Assembly (NCBI GenBank): GCA_021234155.1
Contig: JAJEKV010000488.1
Location: 62,001 to 126,000 of the forward strand
DNA from: Isoetes taiwanensis
Lineage: Eukaryota; Streptophyta; Lycopodiopsida; Isoetales; Isoetaceae
Direction of reading: 5' to 3'
Length of the DNA: 64,000 bases
The translations under genes were made by a program, and so were the position numbers. The notes under the pieces are model-generated. The model was given only the letters and a program-made list of their open reading frames with translations, was not told the origin of the DNA and searched no databases. Of the stretch, positions 1 through 10,606 are shown one piece after another. The first letter of the stretch is position 1; each line of letters begins with the position of its first letter.

Positions 1-1268
1 GATAAAAATCCTGCTGGTCTGAGACCTCTGGTTTATGCATTTTGTTGGCTAAATAGAGAATGAAATAGTTGGTGTGGCACAAGAAATGGTTTTCTTTTAT
101 GCTTCTGTTGGTAATGCATTAAAGGCTTTGTCTGAATGAAGAATGGTGTAGACGTGTAAATATATATCTCAACCTAGAAGAACGTTGATATCACAATCAA
201 GTTATTGTATATTATGAGGTCTAGACCTCTTATTCTAAAGCCCAGACCTCTTATGGTATAACAACAATGTCTCGTTCCATCCTCGATTCTATCACTGGCA
301 TAATCTCTCATGCCGGGATTCCCCGCCTCCATCCGCACTCCCAAATACCGCCTCAACTCGAGATGTTGTCCTTATTGCAGCTATAGCTCTCCGTTTCTTG
401 GTAGAGATGTGTGCCTTCAGATACTGGTGGGGGCCGTGTTGAAGCGACGGATTGACCTGCGTGTGGTACTGCTCTATTTTGGGCTTTGCAAGAGTGGGCG
501 CATCCCACAGAGAGGCAAAGAAAGGCCATTCAAATGCAGCCCCGCTCAGCGATATCCGACATATCCATAATGTGTTGATAGTCTATGGACCATCTTGCGA
601 ACCATCCCTACAATGCTTCGCCACACTCTCTTTCAGCGTTGTGGCCCTTGTGCCAATAATAGAGCCCCGTGGAGGAAGACGTTGTGCATCCATTCTATCA
701 ACCTTATGGAAATACGCAAGGTGCTCGCGACAAAGCGTAATGCTACAAGGGCCAAAAGCCGCCTCATACAACAAAATTGGCCTAGGTCGTATGTCGAAAG
801 CCTTCAGACTTCTCTCTAGCTTATCCCACTACCCTTGCTAATCGCTGGCCCCCTGACCTCTACCCCATAAAGAATACTAGTTCCACGAAGTGTTTCTGAA
901 CAAAAGTGCTTTTATGCGTCTAATCGCAGAGATCTATTCTATAAAAATTTATTCGCAGATTGCATACGTGGCTTTCCATCCCACGACCCTTCTTTTCTAC
1001 ACAGTCATCCCATAGCATGTTAGCAGAGAAATCGATTCCCGTGATACTTAAAGGTCCTACAACTTCCATCCTTTGTCCTCTCAGAATAGAAGTTCGGGAT
1101 ATCATGTCGCGTGACGGGATTGGCAACAGCCTTTGATTTTTCTGCTAGTTGATCATCATTCTCGCTATGTCACGTAATTGGACTGAGAGCATCCAAATGT
1201 TCCCCGTGATACCCTAGTCAGTATGGGATAATAAGCCCGTGATCGCCTCAAGATAGAGCAACTTTTTA
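1..1268. other. No supportable gene; possible 3' tail of the neighbouring LINE
   Basis: I recognise no protein here. Short open frames exist on both strands (for example 452-841 plus and 583-774 minus) but overlap one another and show no family motif. Because the broken LINE at 1269-3334 runs on the minus strand, this stretch would be its downstream side and may hold its decayed C-terminal and 3' parts. That is inference from position only. Confidence 0.3.
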
Positions 1269-1810
1269 TCAGATATGCCTCCCAAGATCTGGGCCACCAC
1301 CTCCATGTTCTTGCATCCAAGTCTCCAATTTGTCAATATAGAGTCCAAAAAGCATTCGAGATAACGGGCATCCCTGTTTAACACCTATGGTGCTGTTCAC
1401 CCGGTGGTCTGACGCAGTAAAGTGGCATATATTCCGCCATAAAGCCTGTAGATGGCATTCCGCAAATCTCGTGGAACATGTAGCTCCCCAAGCGTTGCCA
1501 CAACAGTCCCGAGGGACCGTATCATATGCCGTCTTAAAATCAAGAAAACAGCAATACAAGTCACGTCGTGCATTGCGGCTAGCTTCCATAAGGATTCTGA
1601 GAGTAAAAATATGACCACTGGTGGAGTGGGCAGGGCGGAAACCTGCTTGGCCAACTGCACGTACTCCAGTTTCCTCCGCCCATTGCATTAGCTTCTTCTC
1701 CAAAGACACCGCTAGAAGTTTTGCGGTAACGGGCTCACCATGATCATACGGTAGTTGGTGGAGTCATCCCTGCTTCCCGTCTTATGAATAGGAGTGACCT
1801 TGCTAACCAT
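1269..1810 (-). pseudogene. LINE reverse transcriptase fragment
   Basis: Minus-strand translation gives KVTPIHKTGSRDDSTNYR (about 1740-1810), matching the early conserved block of LINE reverse transcriptases. It is followed in another frame by QAGFRPAHSTSGHIF, then FLDFKTAYDTVPRD with the first catalytic Asp, then VKQGCPLSRMLFGLYID. The YADD box expected soon afterwards is not seen below 1269, where stops appear. At least one frameshift separates the first and second blocks. It forms one element with the endonuclease at 2516-3334. Confidence 0.8.
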
Positions 1811-2515
1811 CCATTCCTGCGGGAGGCCCTCTCTCTCGATGGCCTGATTGATTATCCGCCAAAGGCCCGAGCAAAGCTGGGCCCACCCCATTTCAACATT
1901 TCGGCCTCAAGTCCCCGCAGAAGTCCTTTGCTTTACCATTAGCAAGATGCCTAAGACCCTCGTGGATGTCCTCCCAGTCTGTAGTGTTTCTCCTAGCTGA
2001 TTCGCACGCCGAGCAATTGCTCCTAGGGGGTCATACAACTCCTCCAACCGCTGTCTCTACTGGTCTGGGGTAACATTGCCAGGTGGTTGATGCCTCTTAT
2101 ACAACACTCTATGCCAAAAGGCTTTTAGCTCGGGCCATCATAGAGATCAAACATCGTTGCTAATTTTTTGCAGGATTTCAAGAATGCCTTATAGTCCCTA
2201 ATGGCCTCGTGGGCCGAGAGTGGATGGATAATGGTGCGCGTGGCTGACTCTTTAGAGCCTTACATTCAGCGTCAAACAGGGGTTTTGAGGGAATCGCAAA
2301 TGTCCCTTCAGTAGGGCTTTCTTGTTTAAAAGCATTCATTGGTCGCCGCGGTAAGGCCTTCACCAACCACTCACACTTATCATGCAATGTATAGAGGGCA
2401 TCAATCCCCTGTAGCTCACGTTCAAGCGCTACCTCATATCTTGCTTGCTTCCGATAGTTCGGGGTGTATCCCAAACCCCGGGGCGCCTGTCTTGTGGCCA
2501 CGCCACTAAGTGCCT

Positions 2516-3334
2516 TCAATCCAAAGTGACATAAAGTGGGTAGTGGTCTGACAAAGTCTCTTCATCTCTTATTCCTGTGCCTGTCGCAAAATCTCGAATG
2601 ATATCAAGTTCTGGCATTGGAGCTAGGAGATAGTCTACCACGCTGGCTCTACCATCGCCCCCGTCGCTTCTGCAAGTGAAGCCCCCTGATCGCGGCCACC
2701 TGAGCATACCATTGCAGATCACCATGTCGAAGATCTGACATAGCTGGACCAACTCTCTTCCAAAGGCTCCAGAGACTGTATCCTGGGAGCATCTTACATG
2801 CTGGGAGGCCTCCGTTTCTAGCCAAAGTGGGTTGGAGTCAGCATTTCCCTGAAAGGTGACCGACTGCCACTGTGTCGTATGTGCATTGAAATCTCCGAAT
2901 AAAAACACATGACCCTCCTGGCGATACTGCTCTATGACATCATACAGTTCCCTATAGGGCATATGCACATCTATATCTGCTTGATGCACCCTGTAGAACT
3001 TAAAAGTTTCATGGGGGATATAATATCCTGCGATAAACAGTGGGCAATGGTGAGGCTGCAACACTCGTATCCACAGGTAGCGGTTGAGTCTATCAGCCTT
3101 GTGGAGCGAGACTGTGGATGCTATAGCATCTTTGAAGTAGCATGCGACCTCTCCATACCCTCGCTTGCCATGGCGCTCATTGGCCAGTGAGAAATGATGA
3201 TATCCTGGGATGTCCGGTAACAGATGACCACTATATTCCCATGTCTCTTGCAAGAAGATGATGTCCATGCACAGAAGTAATTTCAGCAAGGCCCTGCAAG
3301 GCCTGTGGAAATCCCCTACAGTTCCACGAGACAC
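2516..3334 (-). pseudogene. LINE endonuclease domain (exonuclease-endonuclease-phosphatase fold)
   Basis: A 272-codon open frame carries the ordered signatures of the exonuclease-endonuclease-phosphatase family that nicks target DNA for LINE insertion. LQETW lies at residues 28-32, with the metal-binding Glu at about 30. GDFNAH lies at 147-152, VVDYLLA at 232-238, and the terminal SDHYPL, with the catalytic Asp-His pair, at 262-267. All main catalytic positions look intact, so the domain itself is well preserved even though the element is broken downstream. The first codon is the start of the open stretch and is probably not the true start, because LINE endonucleases often follow an ORF1. Confidence 0.85.
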
Positions 3335-4344
3335 GAAGGCACTCTTCCTATGCCGTGCGTGGTGGTGATGGCCCTATCCGGAAGTTCCCATGGAGGCTGC
3401 AGAGTTGGGTCATTGGCAGTGTGCCGGGTTCTCATGTCTGGCTCTGCTGCTGTGGGTGGTGCCCGGGTACTTGGTCATGGCTGCTGTGTGTGATCCACCA
3501 TTCTGGAGGTGGGGGATCTAGAAGTGCTTGGTCCTCTGGTCGCCGCTTCTGCCATTGTTGGCCGTGGAGGCACAAATACCTTCATTTTGTCATTCACCAG
3601 ACCTCCCGATCCCCCTGCCTACCTGACCTGTCTAATCTTTGCAAACTCCTCCTGCCTCTCCTTCTGTTGAGCCGGGGTCAGATCCATGTCTAAGTACACC
3701 GATGTCCCCTTCAAGCGACTAGCGCACTGCAGCATCAACGTCTTCGACACCTGGTCGAGGACAGTGAGTTTAACTAGTCGGGATCTCATGCTTGGCCCTC
3801 AGGCTACTGGTGGGGTTTCTTCTTGTCCAAGTGCTGCAATTGGAGCCTTGCCAATACCAGGGCATGGGCTTAGGCGGGAGATCTCCCCTCGTTCTTGAGG
3901 CAAGCCCCGAACCACAATGTTCAGCCCCGAGGCGGGCGGTCCTTCTCCTGAAGGACCCATCTAATTCCTCGCGGCAACCTCGCCTCGGGTATTGGGCATG
4001 GTGATGGTCTTTGCCCTTGTGGTGATACTTGTCATTTCATTTTGCATTTGAATCATACATCTCGGCTGGAATTGGCCATCCTCTTCTCAGGACCAAAAAG
4101 CATGTACGCCTCTTGACTTTCAGGTTGTCTCTCTTTCTAGGGTGTCCAACCTCCCCCGCATCCCGCATTTATTGTAGCCTCCACGGTGCATAACCGTGCC
4201 GTTTGGGGCAACCAAGCGTGCAACTGCGCCCGCGATTAATGCGAGCTCATTTTGCAGTTGTACCACGCCCGTCTCGACATTTGCCATTGGAGCTGATCTA
4301 GGCGTCGGGTTGCATCGCCAGGGTCGCGGGGACATCGTTGTCAA
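3335..4344 (-). other. Possible decayed LINE ORF1 region
   Basis: This stretch lies directly upstream of the LINE endonuclease on the minus strand, where an ORF1 would be expected. A short minus frame at 4120-4344 (74 codons) contains a hydrophobic heptad-like segment but no zinc knuckle or RRM that I can recognise. Plus-strand open frames here (3355-3693, 3686-3898) look like shadows. The call rests on position alone. Confidence 0.25.
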
Positions 4345-6800
4345 TTCACTTCTTTAGCGAGGCGACCGATGTCGCGTGCTTGTATGCAAGGCTCAAAGTC
4401 AGCCAGCCCAAAAGCGGTCATCCAATTGGCACGATCGTTCCTCCGGTCGAAATCACGTTCTTTTTCTTTTCGCCAATTTGTTTCTTGAGAATATCGTTGC
4501 GGTTAGGTGTCCCTTTGCATCTCCACCCGACTTGTCACGAATGGCATTGACTTTCCCTCGGGACATGTATTGCCTGCGTGTGATGTACTTTGTCCGGGGG
4601 ATGCACTTAGTAATAAAGGGTATGGACATATGGCCAAAACATCCCTAGTATCTTTAATTTAACCCCTAAAGGACATGTATTGCCGGATAATGGCAAAACA
4701 CCCCAGGTGGTGATACAAATTCGAGGGGTAAAAAAACCCCCTTTCTTGCATGCACATGTCCCCGCTTCTTTAGCGCATGTAGATTCCCCTCCATCGTTTG
4801 TGAGGCCTACAACTTTCGAGCACTCCGGAGTGAATTAGAAATGCGCAGGAAGTATATAGGGATTCAAAGATTGAAAGGAATCACAAAGAGGGCTTGCCCT
4901 TAGTGGTTGGCATAGGGGGATTTGGGGGGGTTCAATCCTATGAGTGGAGGGCTCAATTCTGGTTGTTGCCGAAATTCTTTTGGAGTGGGAAGGAGTTGGA
5001 GACTGGGCTATTAGATCTTTTGCTCTGTAGCTTGGGACCAAAGCTTGGTATCTAAACCGGCGTACTTGAGGGAAAAGTGATTTAGTTTTTTATTTGGAGC
5101 ATCAAAGACTCTGAGTGCGCCTGTTTTGACCAGGGCGCTAGAGAGAGAGTGAGGGCCGTGAGGAGGGCGGGCACAAAGGGCAAGTTGACCCCGGTGGACA
5201 CACCGTGGTGTAGTTACAAGCAACATCGGTTAGAATAGCAAAATGTCAAATGGCTGATTAAGAATGCAATGTAAAAATAAATATAAAAATCGTAATCTCT
5301 TAAGATATTCCTGGCAACACTCTTGGAAGATAATTTTGGCAACAATCTTGAGAATTTGTCATAGGTGGCACGACATAATTGGCTCATGCACTTGAAATGC
5401 TTGCAACCAAACTTTAAGTTACAAGAACGGATAGAAAGTGGACGAAACCTGCAGAAATAGGTTAAGTGATCATGACGATGTGAAATGGACTTTGGTTGCA
5501 TATAATGCATGTGCCTTAGTACACCAAATTTGCATACATTTGCAGACTGATGTTCAAACCATGTCAAGCATGCATCATTTTTCCAAACATCGTTCTCATT
5601 TAGATTATGGTTCTCATCATTAACATTTTCTTTCAGTAGAGGTCAAATTTGATCTACCACGTTTGAAACATTTCCATACATTGAGCAGAGCAAATAATAG
5701 TGTTGGGCAATATTGCATGACAGACCATCTCCATGATGCATATCATAAATTTGTTCTTACCATATGGAAAGCTATTGGGTTAATGGGTTCATGTTTTATT
5801 CATATGCATTTTGAATGACCATTTTGCATGGATATATTGGCAAATACAGAGGTTAGAATTCTCCATGCTCAAACACAGTTCAATTTTTATATGTTCGGAA
5901 CTTAGATTCTTTTGATTTAATGCAATAACATCTTTCATAACGAGTTGTTATAGTCAACATTCTTCTATCGTGCGGGCACTGAACACATGGCAACAAAATG
6001 CAGGTTCAAATTATGCATGTTCTAGCATGTATAGACGAGTTGGGGAAGAGAAACGTTCGCGGCGGCGGCGGCGGCGATAAGTTTCTTTATATTGTATTGT
6101 ATATATATGACAGCCATATTTTAAAGACTACTATGGAAAAAGGACCTCATTCCTTTCCCTTTTGGTCTTTCTTCCCCATTCACGATTCCACCTTCAATAT
6201 AACAATCGGGTCCAGCTTTCTTCCGGTGGTGCATTTCTGACAGCCACGTAGCTTCTACCAATATCAAGGAATCGTATTCGGGTCGAGCTATTCCCTATTA
6301 GAGCTTCAACTGGTCATCAAGAACCTTATTGCGCTCTCTAACCATGAGCACATCAGCAGATATGAAACTCCTGCGATAAATCATATCCTCAATTATGCCT
6401 CGGTGTCAAATCTGGCTTCAACAAATTGCAGGAAATCCGGCTTCAACAGACTATGACCATATTATTTTAGCAGTAAATTTGGCTTCAACTAACTGCAACA
6501 AACCTCTCTAGCCATAGTTAAGCACTCAAAAGCTATCCCCGATTGTTATATTGTAGAGGTAAGCAATCGAGTCCCCCTTCTAGTTTGGCATGAATTTCAC
6601 TCCCAACTGCCTCCTTCGTTCGAGAAGATTTGCTGCCAGAACCGGAAAGGAGTCCTAGATGGCTTACCCCTATACAATAGTGTAGTTCATTGTCTATCAC
6701 CTCATTCCTTTCATTCCTTTGTCTTTCTTCCCATTCTTAAAGGATTCCACCTTCAACATGTACATTTCACATTCAATATAATAATCATTTTGTAATCCTT
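4345..6800. other. Intergenic stretch, no gene recognised
   Basis: Only short unrelated open frames on both strands. A small GGC microsatellite sits at about 6058-6078 (five to six units). Two similar segments, around 4560-4630 and 4665-4705, each contain the words acatgtattgcc and ggcaaaaca or close variants, suggesting a small local duplication. Nothing else stands out. Confidence 0.4.
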
Positions 6801-6809
6801 CCTTATCCA

Positions 6810-7178
6810 TCAACTACAAAGATCATCTTTCTTATCATTATTAACATTGCGACCGTCTTGCTTATCACTATTAACATTGCCGTCCTCAAGTCTATCTTCA
6901 AGTCCATCATCTTTCTTATCGCTATTAACATTGAGGTCATCTTGCTTATCACTATTAACATTGCTGCCCTCAAGTCCATCATCTTTCTTATCACTATTAA
7001 CATTGAGATCATCTTTCTTATCACTATTAATATTGTCGCCCTCAAGTCCATCTTTCTTATCACTATTAACATTGAGATCATCTTGCTTATCACTATTAAC
7101 ATTGCTGCCCTCAAGTCCATCTTCATGTAATACAATTACATGTATGTAGACATTGCCATCCTCATATTTCTGTTCTAC
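6810..7178 (-). CDS. Possible repeat-coding last exon of the XKR-like gene
   Basis: On the minus strand a consensus acceptor (ccatcag before 7178) opens a frame VEQKYEDGNV, which then runs through the NVNSDK-type repeats to a stop at about 6810. In the preceding exon a GAG|gtaatc donor after position 7307 leaves phase 0, which matches this acceptor's phase 0 and would give an intron of 128 bp. The alternative is simple read-through of the preceding exon to its own stop at 7205-7207. The two may be alternative C-termini, or the repeat frame may be accidental. The exon is inferred from splice signals and phase only. Confidence 0.35.
   Translation of the reverse strand, partial: VEQKYEDGNVYIHVIVLHEDGLEGSNVNSDKQDDLNVNSDKKDGLEGDNINSDKKDDLNVNSDKKDDGLEGSNVNSDKQDDLNVNSDKKDDGLEDRLEDGNVNSDKQDGRNVNNDKKDDLCS
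6830..7125. repeat. Composite minisatellite of about 33 to 36-bp units
   Basis: The word tatcactattaacattg recurs about eight times at spacings of roughly 30-39 bp, with two alternating linkers: one reads like ctcaagtccatc, the other like gagatcatc. Together they make a composite unit near 69 bp. On the minus strand the array is an open frame encoding an acidic-basic repeat, NVNSDKKDDGLEGS or similar, that ends at a stop near 6810. Open translation through all units fits a coding repeat or recent amplification. Confidence 0.85.
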
Positions 7179-7204
7179 CTGATGGATCCAGTACAATAAC
7201 ACGA

Positions 7205-8660
7205 TTAGACATTATTACATATCTCTACACAAAATAGCTTGTTTTTCATCCGAATGTTTTTACTACATGTGCATGTGGTGCTTATTTCTATAGGTTGTTC
7301 GATTACCTCTTCCACATTCTTCCAAGTGGTTCTGGTATCATCTGCTCTTTCAATCGAAGTCGATGTCAAATGTTGAGGCACCATGGGACCGCAAACTTTA
7401 TCAAGTTCAATATATGCTAACATTGAGCAAATGTATCCAAAACTTGCAGCCAAAGATGTTGCAAAATATGGAATGGGCAATGATGCAAAATAAAATGTCA
7501 AGAACAAGACGATTAAATCGAGTAAAATATTGATAATTGCCACAATAAGGAACTTGATCCGAAAGGCAAGAAAACCAAGTTGATGGTGCTCTTTGGCTTC
7601 ATAAACCATAGGATATAAGGGTCCTGATATAATGATCATGTAGCTAAAAGTAAAAGATGTGAGGCATCTTTTGTAATCTCGAATGCTTTGTGAGATTTGC
7701 TTTGGAAATTGAAGCAACCAGTAGAAAATCCAATATGAAGTAACATTGCCAACGAGAAAGAATAATATAATAGCATCATAGAGATGAAACTTAGCTTGTG
7801 ATTTCAAAGACCGATGCTGAGAAAAGCGTTGTCTAATGTGAAGTATGATGTTTGTGTAAGTGAGGCAGCGCACTAAGGTAGCACATGATACAAATAATCC
7901 TGAATAAAAAAATGTGCTATTTAGTTAATGTGATAGTTATGTAACAGTAATGAAACAAACCCCACAAAAGTTACCTGCTATAGAAGCCACTGCTAGCTTT
8001 TCCATTGAGGAAACTGCATTTTTTGCTATGGACTGAACTGATATACCTCCATTATATGCTGCAGATAATAGGGATGCTACTACAGAAACCTTGAATGTGA
8101 GACTCATAGTATGACTGAATACTTGCACTTTAGTCAAGACCAAATATGCACAGAATTCTAAAATAAGCAATGGAATGCCCTCCAGTGCAGTACCCAAGAT
8201 GCCATATAATCCATTCATTTCTTCAGATCTTAGCAATTTTACCCTGCAGATAAAACCCATTATATGGATCCATTTTAAGAAACAAGTACGGTAGATTTTG
8301 TACCCTTTATAGTTCAACGTAGTCCAAAATAGATTCAGCAACCTCCATAGGTGTATAAGAGGTAAGAAATATGCGGCCAGAAGTGGAGCTTCTCTCTTTT
8401 TGAACTTGAAAACGAAAAGTAGAGCATTGCATGTGTGTGAACAAATTAAAATAGCTAGCAATGCATAAAAATAACCTGTTAATTCACTCTTTTGATGTCG
8501 ACAATCGACATCACATCTGGAATGGCGATCCAGGCGCAAGTATTTGGAATAGAGAGTAGAATACTGAACCAAGACAACAATATTGCTACCAAAATCGAAT
8601 AGGTAAGTTCCAGCAGAGAATATGATACTTGCAGTCGGCACCGCTATGGCTGGTAGAGTT
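7205..8660 (-). CDS. Multi-pass membrane protein resembling the XK-related (XKR) family, 5' end not found
   Basis: Two exons join cleanly. The upstream exon ends at 7975 (GCAG|gtaact, phase 1). The next begins after ttattcag at about 7899 and continues in frame to a stop at 7205-7207. The joined product has about eight hydrophobic stretches. Features recalling XKR proteins, which include phospholipid scramblases, are YLFDFGSNIVVLVQY near the N-terminus, LPLIHLWRLLN in the middle, and YGILGTALEGIPLLILEF followed by VVASLLSAAYNG, which resembles the family's E..PQL.LQ and S..SLLS.A blocks. The canonical Gln of PQL is replaced by Leu. No ATG starts the first exon; its frame is closed by a stop about 35 bases upstream of 8641, so at least one 5' exon is missing from this model or the start is lost. 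The C-terminal tail (EEVIEQPIEIST...) is hydrophilic. XKR proteins are best known from animals, so the family assignment is tentative. Confidence 0.5.
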
Positions 8661-9090
8661 CCACTTATTTACGAAATGCATTTGATGGTAACCTTCTTCC
8701 CAAGAAAGGTTTTGAAGAAGTGGGGTATGAACTATGAAAGGAAGCATCGAGATCTTTGACCACTTTTTAGAATGCCGAATCTCTGCAGGTGTTGTCATAT
8801 CAATAAGACATAAAATTCCTTCAGAATACGGTCCAAATGACCACTTTTAGAACGCCGCGAATCTGTACACTCTTGCCATATCAGTATGAGACAAACTTCT
8901 TTGAAAATCCGGTCCAAATATCCTGCGGTCCAAGGTTCAAATGAGGTCCAGATTCGACTTTGGAAGATAGCCGAGTGGCATTTAAGCCTCAATCAATTTT
9001 GCAGCGACACGGCATAACTGACGCTTGCCGTCTAATTCCATTGCAGCAGTTAGCAATTATCAAAACACTCACCAGAAAACCAAAAACACT

Positions 9091-9238
9091 CTTGCTTAAC
9101 TCCAAAAACACTGGATTAATTGGCAGGGGTGATCCCCTTTCCTTTAGAATTTGAGTTAAAGTGACTTGCTTAACTCCAAAAACACTGGATTAATTGGCAG
9201 GGGTGATCCCCTTTCCTTTAGAATTTGAGTTAAAGTGA
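9091..9238. repeat. Perfect or near-perfect 74-bp tandem duplication
   Basis: The segment beginning cttgcttaactccaaaaa at 9091 is repeated at 9165, giving units 9091-9164 and 9165-9238 with no difference that I can see by eye. The identity suggests a recent event, or an assembly artefact. It lies between two minus-strand genes and shows no coding content. Confidence 0.95.
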
Positions 9239-9239
9239 C

Positions 9240-10606
9240 ACACTAATCTTGCCGTAGTGAGAGAGCAATCTTGAACATCTATTTGAAAATACCTACTGCC
9301 GCAAATGAAATCACACAGATCGTCGCTCTTAAAAATGGAGGCGGAAGTTGAGATTTTTTAAAGAAGTGCCACTGCCGCAAGTCGAATCTGACCCTGATAC
9401 TTCAATTCAAATGAAAAACTTACTGTTTATTACTACTATATATGGTACAGCAAAAACTTACTTTGTCGGCATTTGAAATTGGATTGCTTTCATTTCCATT
9501 ATATGGTTAGAAAAGGAAGAGGGGAATGGATCTATTACAAGGGGGAAAGAAGAGGTGGATGTAGATAGATATACATGGCTAAAGTTTTGCTATTGTGGAA
9601 ATTGGTTTTCCCCACAAAACGGCTTCTTCCCTTTCTCAGTGCAGAGGGTTTAATTCGCTTGACAACACCGACAACAAAAACTTATTTTGTCAGCATTTGG
9701 ATTTTGGTCTGGTTTGAGTCAAACAAAAAGAACCAACGGCAGCACAAAATCATTATTATACTAGGACTTTGTAATGTTCATCCGTTTATAGGCTTTTCTT
9801 AATTATTATATGAATTGAACACAACATTCCAGGCAATGGTGTGTATAGTCATAGTGTATTCATTTATTCTGTCAAAGGAAGCAGGATTTGCTGAATGGGC
9901 AAATAAAGTTGCAGTTGATAAAGCTTTCGAATAATGCGCATGTCTGCAAGAGCATCGCCTCGCTCAATCCAATCCATCGGGCATCAAATTTAATTTCTTA
10001 AATAAACACAAAGTGAAAAGAAATTGATTCTATAAAAAGATATTTTGATTGCTATAGACATTATGCAAACTAGAGAAGCTTGACCAGGCCACGTACAGTG
10101 TACTCCAACTGCCAGGCACCAGCAAAGTCAAGTCTATTTACACATTATTCTTCCACTATAAATCTATACAGTATGGAAAGGAGTCTTCCATCCTAAACAC
10201 ATATAGACGTTTTTTTTAGGGGAATAATTTCCCATGTCATTACTCTATTCCTCCACCTTAATTTTTGGATCAGAGATGCGGGATCCCGCATTCTCTTGAC
10301 CATGTCTGGTGAGTGCTTGTTTCCGACGTAATCGATGCTTTACATTTTCAGCAGCATTTGTGTCCATTTTATTTGTAGTCGTCATCTGAATAATCTGCAC
10401 ATAATGGGGCAATGTAATCACGAGATTAAAAGTCAAGCTGTGGATAAAGATACATGGGCAATGTGCAGAAAATAACTGATTGAAGCTACAATGAAAGTTC
10501 CCATAAAAATCTCTGAACAAGGGTATCTTATTCTTAAACTAGAGGAAATGAGTTAGATATTTCTTCCCATCGTAGAATCAACTTGCAAGAAATAAACTTC
10601 ACGGTA
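9240..10606. other. Spacer downstream of the six-exon gene, no clear gene
   Basis: AT-rich sequence containing the 3' flank of the minus-strand gene that ends at 10607. A minus-strand open frame at 10245-10520 ends in a charged tail (KHRLRRKQALTRHGQEN...) and could be transcribed 3' sequence or a fortuitous frame. Nothing else is recognised. Two words shared by 9360-9470 and 9660-9720 (cttattttgtc...gcatttg) hint at minor repetition. Confidence 0.4.

Larger units (their letters stand above)
1269..3334 (-). mobile_element. Broken non-LTR retrotransposon (LINE): endonuclease followed by reverse transcriptase
   Basis: Reading the minus strand, an apurinic-type endonuclease domain (2516-3334) is followed by a linker frame (2178-2519) and reverse transcriptase motifs (1269-1810). 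This is the standard order of a LINE ORF2. The frames are not continuous: the endonuclease frame stops at 2516, and the reverse transcriptase blocks fall in more than one frame, so the copy is dead. The RT wording (QAGFRPAHST, then FLDFKTAYD, then KQGCPLS) differs from the L1-type relic at 25.5-27.5 kb, so two LINE lineages appear to be present. No target duplication or poly-A tail was found. Confidence 0.8.

Noticed and set aside
452-841. 129-codon plus-strand open frame
   Set aside because: Overlapped by other frames on both strands, no family motif, and next to a minus-strand LINE; kept only as unassigned sequence.
6847-7149. Plus-strand Ser/Leu repeat frames over the minisatellite
   Set aside because: All six frames of such an array tend to be open; only the minus frame ends in a way that could fit the neighbouring gene.
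8586-8798. Minus frame starting with ATG (MTTPAEIRHSK...) as the first exon of the membrane protein
   Set aside because: It is in a different frame from the transmembrane exon and has no splice pair that joins them in phase; left as an unexplained upstream frame.
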